Assembly: GCF_902167635.1 (NCBI RefSeq)
Contig: NZ_CABHMS010000009.1
Coordinates: 62,001 to 126,000 of the forward strand
Reading direction: 5' to 3'
DNA: 64,000 nt
Source: Chitinophaga vietnamensis
GTDB lineage: Bacteria; Bacteroidota; Bacteroidia; Chitinophagales; Chitinophagaceae
In this document: positions 33,555 through 41,853 of the stretch, piece after piece
Layout of the letters: the number at the start of each line of letters is the position of its first letter
Numbering within the stretch: the stretch's first letter is position 1
The notes under the pieces: generated by a model
What the model saw: the letters and a program-made list of their open reading frames with translations, nothing else
What the model was told of the DNA's origin: nothing
Databases searched by the model: none
Translations under genes and position numbers: made by a program

Positions 33555-34739
33555 TTAATTAACAGTCCCTGTCAGATAAGCCGCATAGTTCACATTCCCG
33601 CTGATCGGCTGCACCGTATTCGACAATACAGGACTTATACCCGATACCTGGTATTCAAGTTTGCTCAGATCAAACTTGAACGTATGCGTACCCGCAGAGA
33701 GATTTCCCACACTTACCATCAGGGGGCTGAGCGCGCCGCCCTGGCACCAGTTCCTTACAGGATACCTCCAGGTGGAGTAAGGGCCTTTGGCGCCATTGGG
33801 ATTGATGCCATCATAATAAGAAGCCGGTGTGCAGAAGATGCGGGTACTTACGCTGGTCTTCTGAACGTTGTCAACAGAAACGACATTGATGCGTGAGCGG
33901 CCTTCTTCATTGCCATGGCCGGTAGTGAAGATGGTCAACATACCGTTGGCGACAGCTTTCGGCAATGTTACCGTAGCGGTGAATATGCCGTTAGTAGTAT
34001 TCTCGGCATTGATCACATTTGTAGCGAACTTCGTGGAATCGTTAGCAGTGCTACCAGAAGTTACGAGTGAAGCATCCAGCTGGAAGCCGATATTATCGCA
34101 GAAGCTCAATCCGGCGGCGGTAGGTTCGCCATAGTCAACGTTAGCGCCTATGTTAACGTATATCCAGGCATCCTGGTCGGTACGACGTAATTGCTGGGCG
34201 AGTGAGCTGAGATTATAACTGTTATAATTGATCGTATTAGGCGTTTGTGATTTGAGGAAATACGGCGTCATGATCCAGCCCACTTTAGCGCGCTGACTGA
34301 GCAGCGACGACAGACTATCTTTTGGCGTGTTCAAAGGCGTATTGAGAACGGCTACCTCAAAGGTTCTGTCCCATCCATCGTATTGCGCATACAATTTCAG
34401 ATTGAGCGTAACCGTGGAGCCGATCTGTGTTTTTTCTGTTGCGGTGAGTTTTCGCAAATAGGTAAACCCGTTGAGTTTAACGGCAGCGCCCACCGGCGCT
34501 ACATTCGGGTCGGTGCAGGAAGTCCATTGGCCGGTGCTGCCTGCGGATGAATAGATCCCGTAGAAGCGGGCGCCTTTCAACAAACTGATGGTGCCCGCCA
34601 GTTCTGTTTGAGGCTTGTGTTCATTCTTCCCGACCGATTGGTCGCTGATGGCGTTTTTAGTACAGGAGTTGAGCAGGAACAGGGCCATGGCCGCAGCCTG
34701 CATTTGCCGGATAGACGGCACTTTGATGTTCTGGATCAT
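33555..34739 (-). CDS. PNGase F-like secreted lipoprotein
   Basis: This 394-residue protein has a lipoprotein signal (ALFLLNSCTKN, Cys26) and looks like two jelly-roll domains. GWDRTFEVAVLNTP (about 117-130) and the C-terminal block TWRYPVRNWCQGGALSPL with LSAGTHTFKFDLSKLEY recall the two domains of peptide-N-glycosidase F, which removes N-glycans from glycoproteins. I cannot confirm the catalytic Asp and Glu residues by eye. It is anchored at the outer membrane or in the periplasm. The resemblance is a recollection of family features, so the activity is uncertain; a carbohydrate-binding role is possible. Confidence 0.45.
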   Translation of the reverse strand: MIQNIKVPSIRQMQAAAMALFLLNSCTKNAISDQSVGKNEHKPQTELAGTISLLKGARFYGIYSSAGSTGQWTSCTDPNVAPVGAAVKLNGFTYLRKLTATEKTQIGSTVTLNLKLYAQYDGWDRTFEVAVLNTPLNTPKDSLSSLLSQRAKVGWIMTPYFLKSQTPNTINYNSYNLSSLAQQLRRTDQDAWIYVNIGANVDYGEPTAAGLSFCDNIGFQLDASLVTSGSTANDSTKFATNVINAENTTNGIFTATVTLPKAVANGMLTIFTTGHGNEEGRSRINVVSVDNVQKTSVSTRIFCTPASYYDGINPNGAKGPYSTWRYPVRNWCQGGALSPLMVSVGNLSAGTHTFKFDLSKLEYQVSGISPVLSNTVQPISGNVNYAAYLTGTVN

Positions 34740-35057
34740 ACAAACATGTTTTATTGAAGTGATAAATACTCACTTTTGTACATGCAAAACATTCTCTCTA
34801 CGATAAAATGCATTTATCGTGTTTACCGCTACAGTTAAAATTTTGTTTTGCATATGGCATGCAGCACGTGCACAGATTGGGCTAACGGCGTACAATAAAT
34901 CTGATTTGCTCTTTACTATTAGTGCTCGTGGCAAGGTTTCATAATGAAGATAGATAAAATATTTGAGGATTTTTTGATTTACGGATTTTTTGATTTGTGA
35001 CAAAACTGAAATCCGCCACAAATCAAAAAATCCGTCAATCAAAAAATTCGCAAATTC
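34740..35057. other. Intergenic region with a long inverted repeat
   Basis: This 318-base space lies between the lipoprotein gene and the stop of the NAD(P)-binding gene. Its left part holds the upstream region of the lipoprotein gene; no clear promoter was found. Its right third is a long hairpin listed separately. No coding frame looks real. Confidence 0.6.
34961..35055. repeat. Long imperfect inverted repeat (ATTTACGGATT family)
   Basis: Arms of 39 bases (34961-34999 and 35017-35055) pair with three mismatches around a 17-base loop. The arms contain GATTTACGGATTTTTTGATT and end in GATTTGTG. It begins two bases from the stop codon of the NAD(P)-binding gene and may also end its transcript. 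The same core sequence recurs at 59399-59540 and 63750-63786. Confidence 0.8.
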
Positions 35058-35945
35058 TCACTGGTAGGCTAAGGCAAATTCTTTGGAAAAATCCTGCAAG
35101 GTGGTGCCGCCAACAGACAGGGATCTGTGCTTGTTGTAGTCTTCCATGAAACTGCCATCCCGCAAGGCTTCGCCGATTTCCACCATATATACTTTTGCCA
35201 TCTGTTCGGAGAATCCGCTTGCTGTCAGGGCATGCAAAAGTTGTTCATCGGAAAACTCGATCCAATGTACATCCGACTTCCCTACTGCGCTGCTCAGGGT
35301 TTCCGCCACCTCAAAACCATTCTTTTCATCACTAACGATGTATTGAATTTGCTTGCCGGAAAATGAGCGGTTGTGCAAGGCGCTGAATGCCGCTGCAGCA
35401 ATATCTTTGGGATGCGTAAGCGGTAAATTAACAGTACCACTGAAATTATTCCCCAGCATGTGCTGGTACTTGATCATGGGGATAGCGCCATAAAAATTCG
35501 TCAGGAACATGCCCGGGCGCAGATGCAACACATTCACATCCTGCAATTCATTCAACTTTTGCTCTACGTAGAAATTTGAACCTGTGGGGCCTAAACCATT
35601 TTCCAGGTGAGCGCCTATGCTGCTCAGGTTCACCACATACTTTACGCCGGCTTCTTTCACCGCCTGGGCGTATTGTTCACCCACCGTTTTAATATATTCT
35701 TTTAAGTTGGCCGTCCTGAAATTGGGCGGTATCATCAGGTATGCCGCTTCTCTTCCTTCAAATGCCTTTTTTACAAACGCAAGATCCTCTATGGAACCTA
35801 CCAGCGGAATAGCATTTAATTGTTCAATCTCTTTTACCCTGTCGGAGTTAGAAGTGATGACGCTTACTTCATGGCCGTTTGCTACTAATTTGTCGATGAG
35901 CACGCGGCTGATGTTTCCCAGAGAACCTGTTACTGTTACTTTCAT
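35058..35945 (-). CDS. NmrA-like NAD(P)-binding oxidoreductase
   Basis: From the Met at 35945 the protein has 295 residues. The longer frame to 35984 adds 13 residues that run across the promoter. It is an atypical short-chain dehydrogenase of the NmrA/HSCARG kind: MKVTVTGSLGNISRVLIDKL is the Rossmann nucleotide loop, and VKYVVNLSSIGAHLENGLGPTG is the following strand and turn. Such proteins bind NAD(P) and act as redox sensors or quinone reductases. It is divergent from a HxlR regulator, a common pairing in which the regulator senses electrophiles and controls the reductase. Confidence 0.82.
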   Translation of the reverse strand: MKVTVTGSLGNISRVLIDKLVANGHEVSVITSNSDRVKEIEQLNAIPLVGSIEDLAFVKKAFEGREAAYLMIPPNFRTANLKEYIKTVGEQYAQAVKEAGVKYVVNLSSIGAHLENGLGPTGSNFYVEQKLNELQDVNVLHLRPGMFLTNFYGAIPMIKYQHMLGNNFSGTVNLPLTHPKDIAAAAFSALHNRSFSGKQIQYIVSDEKNGFEVAETLSSAVGKSDVHWIEFSDEQLLHALTASGFSEQMAKVYMVEIGEALRDGSFMEDYNKHRSLSVGGTTLQDFSKEFALAYQ

Positions 35946-35964
35946 ATGTCTCGTTTTAAATTTC

Positions 35965-36007
35965 TTGTACAAAAGTAAAATCATACTTACTTTTGTATAA
36001 GTACTTA
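35965..36007 (+). promoter_or_regulatory. Divergent promoter and HxlR operator candidate
   Basis: On the plus strand TTG (35965-35967) and TACTTTTG (35988-35995) are 20 bases apart, a promoter for the HxlR gene. On the minus strand CAAAAGTA (35970-35977) is a -7 element for the reductase. The palindrome TAAGTACTTA (35998-36007) covers the predicted HxlR start point and is a candidate operator. The assignment is by inspection only. Confidence 0.45.
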
Positions 36008-36026
36008 CCCTATAGTATGTATAGAT

Positions 36027-36425
36027 ATGACAACAGTAAAAGCAAATTCAGTAATACAGGAGAATAAAAACAATGCGTTTGCAAATTGCCCGGTCACCTT
36101 TGTGATGGAGCGGATTGGCGGATATTGGAAACCGATCATTCTTTTCAATTTACTTACCGGCATCAAACGGTACAGTGAACTTAAAAAATCGATTCCGGAC
36201 ATCACCGAAAAAGTGCTGATACAGCAATTGAAACAATTGGAGGTGGATGAATTGATCATCCGGAAGTCAAAGCCGGTAGTGCCGCCGCATGTAACCTATC
36301 AGCTTTCAAAAAAAGGTAAGGAATTAAGACCGGTGCTGCATGCAATGGCTGCATGGGCGGTGAATAATGGGGGAAGACAATCGAAGCAATTTTTAAAACA
36401 GATGGAAGATTTTCCGGAGGAGTGA
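36027..36425 (+). CDS. HxlR-family transcriptional regulator
   Basis: This 132-residue protein is a winged helix of the HxlR type. It has a Cys at residue 21 (FANCPVTFVMERIGGYWKPIILFNLL), the place of the redox-active Cys in family members, followed by the recognition part ELKKSIPDITEKVLIQQLKQLEVDELI. HxlR proteins sense electrophiles or oxidants through this Cys and control nearby oxidoreductase genes. It is divergent from the NmrA-like reductase, with 81 bases between the starts. Confidence 0.88.
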   Translation: MTTVKANSVIQENKNNAFANCPVTFVMERIGGYWKPIILFNLLTGIKRYSELKKSIPDITEKVLIQQLKQLEVDELIIRKSKPVVPPHVTYQLSKKGKELRPVLHAMAAWAVNNGGRQSKQFLKQMEDFPEE

Positions 36426-36433
36426 CGATATAA

Positions 36434-36464
36434 AAAGATTGCAGGCAATGCGCCTGCAATCTTT
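36434..36464. terminator. Hairpin between convergent genes
   Basis: AAAGATTGCAGG pairs with CCTGCAATCTTT around a 7-base loop. The minus-strand side is followed by TTTTT, the plus-strand side by TTTAT. It lies between the HxlR gene and the serine hydrolase gene and may serve both. Confidence 0.75.
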
Positions 36465-36470
36465 ATGATA

Positions 36471-37577
36471 CTATTTCTTCACCGCACTCAGTATTTCATT
36501 TGTCAGTACGGTATTGGCGATATCTGTTACATCGTTGTAATCACCCGCGGTCATTACTACTTCCAGGTCGAGGGCGGGGATCATAGAGATCATCTGGCCG
36601 CCATTCCCTTCTGCCTGGGCCATCTCTACATCCTGGCCGCCCACCTGGCGATGTGCGCACCAGAACTGAAAACCGTAACCCCATCCGGCTTCGTCGGTAT
36701 TGATAGTCCAGCGGGTAGCATCGCTGATCCAGGACGCCGGCAATATTTGCTGGCCTTGCCACTGCCCTTTCTGCATATAAAGCCGGCCCACCTTTGCCAT
36801 ATCCAGCGGGCGCATACGCAGGCCGGAAGGCATCCAGGCGATACCGTCAGCACGGGTAGTCCAAAAGAATTGCGATATGCCCAATGGCTGGAAAAGATAG
36901 CGGCTAACAAATTCCCGTATATTCATACCCGTACTTTTTTCTACGATCTGTCCGAGCAAATGGGTATTACCACCGCTGTAGTTGAAAACAGTGCCTGGCT
37001 TGGCAACGCTTTTACATTGCAATACGAAATCAGTAGGGTCTTTTGCTTCCAGCATCTGTCTTTCGCTGTTGGCAGGATCTGCATAGCTTACGCGTTCGTT
37101 CCATGCCAGCCCTGAGCTCTGGGTAAGCAGGTCGTGAATGGTGATATTGGCTTTGTCGCCGGTAGCATATTGCTTGTAGTCAGGAAAATAATCGAATATC
37201 CTGTCATTCACACTCTTGATCTTTCCTTGCGCCAGTGCAAGTGCTACGCAGGTAGATACAATACTCTTGGTAACGCTACGGCAGTCGTGCAGGCTATCCC
37301 TGGTATGAGGCACTCTGCCAACGGGCGTCGGGAACACCGCATCATCTCCGGTGAAATAATGTTCGTATATGAGCTTGTTCTTGCGAAGGATGATCAGACT
37401 GTGAATATTGTATTTACCACTGTCGATCTTACTTTCGAGCTGGAGGATCTTGTCTTTATCTATATTAGCTTCTTCGAAGGTCCCCGTTTCCTGGCCGGGT
37501 ATTTCCGGAGCCGGGTCATCATTTTTATGACAGGAGCAACATAAAACTACCAGCAGCATGGGAATAATGATTCTCAT
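36471..37577 (-). CDS. Beta-lactamase-fold serine hydrolase lipoprotein (class C like)
   Basis: This 368-residue protein has a lipobox (LLVVLCCSCHK). The catalytic Ser is S101 in the S-x-x-K motif RSVTKS, and the second motif Y-x-N-like reads NYSGGN. The third, KTG-like, motif is in the C-terminal part (EGNGGQMI). The order and spacing fit the beta-lactamase/DD-peptidase group (PF00144) rather than a true resistance enzyme. It probably acts on a peptide or ester in the periplasm. It stands alone, with a hairpin on its 3' side. Confidence 0.82.
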   Translation of the reverse strand: MRIIIPMLLVVLCCSCHKNDDPAPEIPGQETGTFEEANIDKDKILQLESKIDSGKYNIHSLIILRKNKLIYEHYFTGDDAVFPTPVGRVPHTRDSLHDCRSVTKSIVSTCVALALAQGKIKSVNDRIFDYFPDYKQYATGDKANITIHDLLTQSSGLAWNERVSYADPANSERQMLEAKDPTDFVLQCKSVAKPGTVFNYSGGNTHLLGQIVEKSTGMNIREFVSRYLFQPLGISQFFWTTRADGIAWMPSGLRMRPLDMAKVGRLYMQKGQWQGQQILPASWISDATRWTINTDEAGWGYGFQFWCAHRQVGGQDVEMAQAEGNGGQMISMIPALDLEVVMTAGDYNDVTDIANTVLTNEILSAVKK

Positions 37578-37664
37578 AATAAATCAGGTTTTTAATAATG
37601 ATAATGGGAATTCCCGGTCAATACATGCATGCAGGAATACGACGTGCAGAGAAAAACTTACCCC

Positions 37665-37703
37665 TATCAGAAAAAAATAAAAAAGCCGGAAATTTATTCC
37701 GGC
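37665..37703 (-). terminator. Terminator after the tail-like surface protein
   Basis: GCCGGAA with TTCCGGC (37685-37703) is followed on the minus strand by a long T-rich run. It lies 7 bases after the stop of the gene at 37710. Confidence 0.78.
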
Positions 37704-37709
37704 CGTTTT

Positions 37710-38684
37710 CTATTTTTTATTCAATCGTTTTTGCAGGGTGCTGATCTGCCGTTGCTGGTGATCCAGCTGCTCCTGTTGGCGGATCAGATGCAAGGTAAGC
37801 TCTTCTACTTTCTGTAATAGTTGTTTATTCATTTCTGCTATATCCATCCCGTCCCGCGCTACATCTGCCGCGACGGGAATACCCGGCAGATGTTGATGTC
37901 GTTTGATAAATGCCTGCATCTCTTTCACCGAGGGGAGTTGATAATTTTCGGCAAATACAAAGTCGGGCCAGTTGCTCCGTAATTTCACCCGCACGCCTTC
38001 CGCGATGATGCCGCCGGCAACAGCCAGTTTATATCCTTTGGTATCTGTGGTACCAATGCCAACATTACCATAAAAAGCAGCGGAGGAGTCGGGCGCCAGT
38101 TTCATCACCGGGTAAGTAACCTGGCCATCGCTGTATTCAAAGAAGAATGGTTTATACTGCGCACTATATCTTTTCTGCAACCTGATGCCGAAAGAATGAT
38201 TCTGCGGGTAGCTCATGTTATACAGGTCCATGATCTCTTCTTCATTATCTCCATTCACCAATGCGAGCGTTGCTTCGTACGCGTTTTTACTGGCCCTGGG
38301 AGACCATATTTTCATGATCGTAAAATCGTGGCCATCCCGGCGGTAATACGGGATACCCGAATTACCATAGTTAAATAACAAGGAAGAAGCAGTGCCGTTG
38401 TAATTGTTCACTTCATAAACATCATTGGTAACATCCCAGCGGTCGGCGCCGTTTGTTCGTACCAGTGCGGCGCCATCCAGGTTACCTTTTACAACGAGGG
38501 GATCATTATAATTCATCGTTCCGCCATCGACCACCAGGTTACTATTGGTGATCAGGGCGCCTTTCTGCAGGCGGGTGCGAACGGTGGTACTGTCGCCACG
38601 TTGTGTAACAGTTTGTAAACTTTCCTGTGCCATGCCGTGCAGGGAAAACAGCGACAGGAGCGCGAATGCGGCAATAAATTTCAT
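37710..38684 (-). CDS. Secreted tail-fibre-like protein with coiled-coil C-terminus
   Basis: This 324-residue protein has a signal peptide (MKFIAAFALLSLFSLHGMAQ). The middle is beta-rich with repeats like those of phage tail fibres. NVGIGTTDTKGYKLAVAGGIIAEGVRVKL (about 207-235) and the end DMDIAEMNKQLLQKVEELTLHLIRQQ are a well-known conserved tail in Bacteroidota surface proteins. It closes with a coiled coil (about 275-320, rich in Gln and Leu). The region YQLPSVKEMQAFIKRHQHLPGIP often ends in a self-cleaving or trimerising domain. Its role is unknown; a surface or extracellular structure is likely. Confidence 0.65.
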   Translation of the reverse strand: MKFIAAFALLSLFSLHGMAQESLQTVTQRGDSTTVRTRLQKGALITNSNLVVDGGTMNYNDPLVVKGNLDGAALVRTNGADRWDVTNDVYEVNNYNGTASSLLFNYGNSGIPYYRRDGHDFTIMKIWSPRASKNAYEATLALVNGDNEEEIMDLYNMSYPQNHSFGIRLQKRYSAQYKPFFFEYSDGQVTYPVMKLAPDSSAAFYGNVGIGTTDTKGYKLAVAGGIIAEGVRVKLRSNWPDFVFAENYQLPSVKEMQAFIKRHQHLPGIPVAADVARDGMDIAEMNKQLLQKVEELTLHLIRQQEQLDHQQRQISTLQKRLNKK

Positions 38685-38842
38685 AGCGGTTTCTTTTAAT
38701 TATTCAGGGTTGAAATGTGGTTAATAAAATCTACAGATGACGGGTTACTTAGGCGAGCATTCACAGGTGTTGCCACAGTTGTTACTTACATCTAAAGATG
38801 GAATATCAAGATACAAAAAAATATTATCCTCAAAATATGCTT

Positions 38843-38850
38843 TATGTTTG
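38843..38850 (+). promoter_or_regulatory. -7 element next to the GNAT start codon
   Basis: TATGTTTG fits TAnnTTTG and ends four bases before the ATG at 38855, the same arrangement as in front of the helicase gene. It favours the later start for the acetyltransferase. Confidence 0.4.
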
Positions 38851-38854
38851 CCCC

Positions 38855-39427
38855 ATGATCCAGGCATCCCTTGCTGATAAACCCATGGCCACCGCTATAC
38901 TGGCGAAGGCTTACGAAAAAAATGATACCATCAATGAAACCATACTGCCAGGCAAGTTGCAATGGCTGATGGATTACTCATTTGAAGTTGCCCTGCATGC
39001 CGGCGCCGTCTATCTCTCTGATGATAAAAAAGCAGTGGCCCTGCTCCTCTTCCCCGAAAAAATGAAGGTCTCTTTTAAAAGTATCCTGCGGGATCTCCAT
39101 TTCCTTTTTTTCATCGGCGGCTTCAAAAGGGCTATGACAGCCCTTTCGCGGGAACGTGCTGTCAGGGATGCACATCCCGCAGGCCGTATCTCTCATTTGT
39201 GGTACCTCGCTACAGATCCCGCCCATGCGGGCCAGGGTATTGGCGCCACGCTGATGCAGGAACTGATCCGGCTGGCGCAGCAACAGCAACGTATCCTTTG
39301 CGTGGAATCCCGGATCGAAAAAAATACCATTTGGTATCAAAAGCGCGGACTGCTTCCCTACCGGGAACTGGTACATCAAAACCGGCGCTGGACCTGCCTG
39401 CGCACTGCTCCCAATTATCTTGCGTAA
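38855..39427 (+). CDS. GNAT-family N-acetyltransferase
   Basis: The start at 38855 (MIQASLADKPMA) gives 190 residues and is preferred to 38798, because a -7 element lies just before it and the protein then starts in the usual GNAT way. The acetyl-CoA loop is DPAHAGQGIGATLM, with the strand ISHLWYLATDPA before it and the helix QELIRLAQQQ after it. GNAT enzymes transfer an acetyl group to an amine. The acceptor is unknown. The gene lies 12 bases upstream of the hypothetical gene at 39440, so the two may be cotranscribed. Confidence 0.8.
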   Translation: MIQASLADKPMATAILAKAYEKNDTINETILPGKLQWLMDYSFEVALHAGAVYLSDDKKAVALLLFPEKMKVSFKSILRDLHFLFFIGGFKRAMTALSRERAVRDAHPAGRISHLWYLATDPAHAGQGIGATLMQELIRLAQQQQRILCVESRIEKNTIWYQKRGLLPYRELVHQNRRWTCLRTAPNYLA

Positions 39428-39439
39428 ATTCGCGGCAAC

Positions 39440-40162
39440 ATGTCAGATCTCTCTTCCGCATTCATGATCGACCCGGCCGTATTGCATCGCCTGGTACAGG
39501 CTTATACCAGCTATGCCGCTTACCTGCAATCGGGCAACAGCGCAGATACCGGCAAGATCGCGGCTTGTTTTATGCATGCGGCATCCTACCAGCTGCTGCT
39601 CGATCAGGCGGCGTCAAAGCGACTGTTTTCAAGGGCCGCGCAGTACTATGCGCAAGCCAACCTGCCTTATGGCGTGATCGCAAGCATTTGTTGTGACGAG
39701 ATTTCCTACCTGGGATATGTGGAGTATAAAGAGAAACGGAACACCGCGCCCGACCTGCAATTTTATCAACTGCTCAATATGTATTTCGTCGGTGAAAGCG
39801 TGATCACCAGCGCCCGGCAGGAACCGGTGGGAAAGCTGCAGCTCCCCTTCTCCCTGTATGCCGATACGCTCGAACAAACCGCCGATTTCAGCTGGGAACA
39901 AAAGGCCGGTCAATTACCCAAGGCCTGGACACCGCTGCTGTCAAGCATCTACAGCCACCTGCAAACTTTGCAAAGCAATACGGAACAATGGCGGCAACTG
40001 CAAGGCACGCCCGTTCCTGTTGAGCCGGAAACCCTGGCTACCTGTATTACTTTATTGAAGATCACGGATAGGAACGGCATCCCGCGGGAAGTCGTTCAGG
40101 CATTGATAAAGCAACAAAAGAGCGCCGCCTTTCTTCCGCTGAAGATCGCGCTGCTGCTATGA
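39440..40162 (+). CDS. Hypothetical helical protein
   Basis: This 240-residue soluble protein is almost wholly helical, with no signal peptide, and I recognise no family. The part TSYAAYLQSGNSADTGKIAACFMHAASYQLLLDQAASKRLFSRAAQYYAQANLPYG (residues about 22-78) looks like one or two TPR-like repeats. The gene is 12 bases after the acetyltransferase gene. Its stop is one base away from the stop of the acyl-CoA dehydrogenase gene on the other strand. Its function cannot be told. Confidence 0.55.
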   Translation: MSDLSSAFMIDPAVLHRLVQAYTSYAAYLQSGNSADTGKIAACFMHAASYQLLLDQAASKRLFSRAAQYYAQANLPYGVIASICCDEISYLGYVEYKEKRNTAPDLQFYQLLNMYFVGESVITSARQEPVGKLQLPFSLYADTLEQTADFSWEQKAGQLPKAWTPLLSSIYSHLQTLQSNTEQWRQLQGTPVPVEPETLATCITLLKITDRNGIPREVVQALIKQQKSAAFLPLKIALLL

Positions 40163-40163
40163 T

Positions 40164-41810
40164 TCAGGACCACAGATGCGTGCGGTCGATCACTTCTTTG
40201 AGCACCAGCTCATGTGCCAATGCGCCCCAGGTGAGATTACGTTTTTCAGACAAGCGCGCTTCACAGAACAGCCGGGCCACTGCCGGCGGCGCTACCTGTA
40301 TCATTTCAATGGCCTGCATGGCCAGCGCCATTTTCTCTACAACGATGCGCGCCTTCAGCTCCAGGTCCGCAGGATGCGCGAGCAATGCCTCCAATGCCTG
40401 CAGTTGCCCGTCCAGCGCAGGATCGAGGCCTTTGGCCTTACGGAAATAATTCATCAATGCTTCCATGCTGGCAGGCTCTTTATGCATGGCGCGCAGTACA
40501 TCCAAAGCCTGTATGTTACCAGAGCCTTCCCAGATGGCGTTTACAGGGATATCGCGGTACAGGCGTGGCAAAATCGACTCTTCCACATAGCCATTACCAC
40601 CCATGCATTCGATGGCTTCTCCCAATACCAGCACGGCTCTTTTGGTGTTCCAGAATTTACCTACGGCAGTGGCAATGCGGGTGAAATGCAGCGCTTCTTC
40701 ATCATGCAGGGCATCATCGAAACCTTTGGCCAGCCGCATACTGAGGAGGGTGGCGGCCTGCGATTCCAGGCAGAGATCGGCCAGCACATTTTTCATCAGG
40801 GGTTGTTCAATCAACCTTTTGCCGAAGGCATGACGGTGATGACAATGGTGGATCACTTCCGCCAGCGCGCGTTGCATGGTGGCGGCAGAGCCTACGGCGC
40901 AGTCGAGCCGCGTGTGGCGCACCATCTCCATAATATTGGCAATGCCACGCCCCTCTTCTCCGATGATCCTGCCCCAGGCTTCGTGGAACTCTACTTCGCC
41001 GGATGCGTTGGAACGATTGCCCAGCTTGTCTTTCAGCCTTTGGAACCAGATTTTATTCTGCACGCCGTCGGGCGTAAACCGGGGCACGAGGAAACAGGTA
41101 AGACCTTTATGCGTTTGTGCCAGCACAAGGAAAGCATCGCTCATCGGCGCGCTGCAAAACCATTTGCGGCCGGTGATCTTATAAATGCCGTTGCCTACAG
41201 GAATGGCAAAGGTGATATTGGCGCGTACATCGCTGCCGCCTTGCGGCTCCGTCATAGCCATCCCGAAGGTAACGCCCTTCTTCTCGAAATACGGGATATG
41301 CCTTTCATCATACTCCCTGGAAAGTACGCGTGGCAGCCATTCTTCAGCGATTGCAGGTTCTATTTTCAGAGAGGGCACTACGGCGAAGGTCATCGTCAGC
41401 GGGCAGCTGCTGCCCTCATCGGTTTGTTGTTTGAGGAAAGATAATATACTGTGGGCGAGATAACCGTGTTGGGAAGAAGTCCATGCAATGGAATGTACCT
41501 GGTGGCGGATCGCCATGTCCATCAGCTGGTGGTAAGCGGGATGATATTCTACCACATCCAGCCGGTTGCCAAAGCGGTCGTGGGTTTTAAGAACAGGCGA
41601 CTGCTTATTGGCGAGCATACCGGCGTTGATCATGTCGCGACTGCCAGTAATTTTACCGAAAGCTGTTGCCTGTTCGCTGATCCAGTTGGTACCGAAAGCA
41701 TCCGTCACTTCCTGCAGGGCGCCATGGGTAGTGAATGCGTTATAGTTTTCCAGCACTGGCGGCTGGTTGAACGCTTTTTGAAAATCAAAACCGTGATACG
41801 ACATACGCAA
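40164..41810 (-). CDS. AidB-like acyl-CoA dehydrogenase
   Basis: This 548-residue protein is the same length as E. coli AidB (541) and has its layout: an N-terminal extension, the FAD-binding middle domain (GMAMTEPQGGSDVRANITFA, then the beta domain ITGRKWFCSAPMSDAFLVLA), and the helical C-terminal domain with RLDCAVGSAATMQRALAEV and IPVNAIWEGSGNIQALDVLRAM. The final 100 residues form the AidB-type tail. AidB binds FAD and DNA in the alkylation response; some relatives are true acyl-CoA dehydrogenases. The start could be Met1 or Met3. Confidence 0.85.
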   Translation of the reverse strand: MRMSYHGFDFQKAFNQPPVLENYNAFTTHGALQEVTDAFGTNWISEQATAFGKITGSRDMINAGMLANKQSPVLKTHDRFGNRLDVVEYHPAYHQLMDMAIRHQVHSIAWTSSQHGYLAHSILSFLKQQTDEGSSCPLTMTFAVVPSLKIEPAIAEEWLPRVLSREYDERHIPYFEKKGVTFGMAMTEPQGGSDVRANITFAIPVGNGIYKITGRKWFCSAPMSDAFLVLAQTHKGLTCFLVPRFTPDGVQNKIWFQRLKDKLGNRSNASGEVEFHEAWGRIIGEEGRGIANIMEMVRHTRLDCAVGSAATMQRALAEVIHHCHHRHAFGKRLIEQPLMKNVLADLCLESQAATLLSMRLAKGFDDALHDEEALHFTRIATAVGKFWNTKRAVLVLGEAIECMGGNGYVEESILPRLYRDIPVNAIWEGSGNIQALDVLRAMHKEPASMEALMNYFRKAKGLDPALDGQLQALEALLAHPADLELKARIVVEKMALAMQAIEMIQVAPPAVARLFCEARLSEKRNLTWGALAHELVLKEVIDRTHLWS

Positions 41811-41824
41811 TGGTATTTGATTCT

Positions 41825-41853
41825 CAAATTTAACTTATTTACTGCAATGGCAA
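41825..41853 (-). promoter_or_regulatory. Candidate promoter of the AidB-like gene
   Basis: On the minus strand TAAATTTG (41825-41832) is a -7 match, with TTG (41851-41853) 18 bases upstream. It lies within the 3' end of the lipase gene and about 15 bases before the start of the dehydrogenase gene. Confidence 0.4.

Noticed and set aside
40176-41444. A 422-codon open frame opposite the AidB-like gene
   Set aside because: The protein has no recognisable domain and the other strand encodes a full family member; it is a GC-driven shadow frame.
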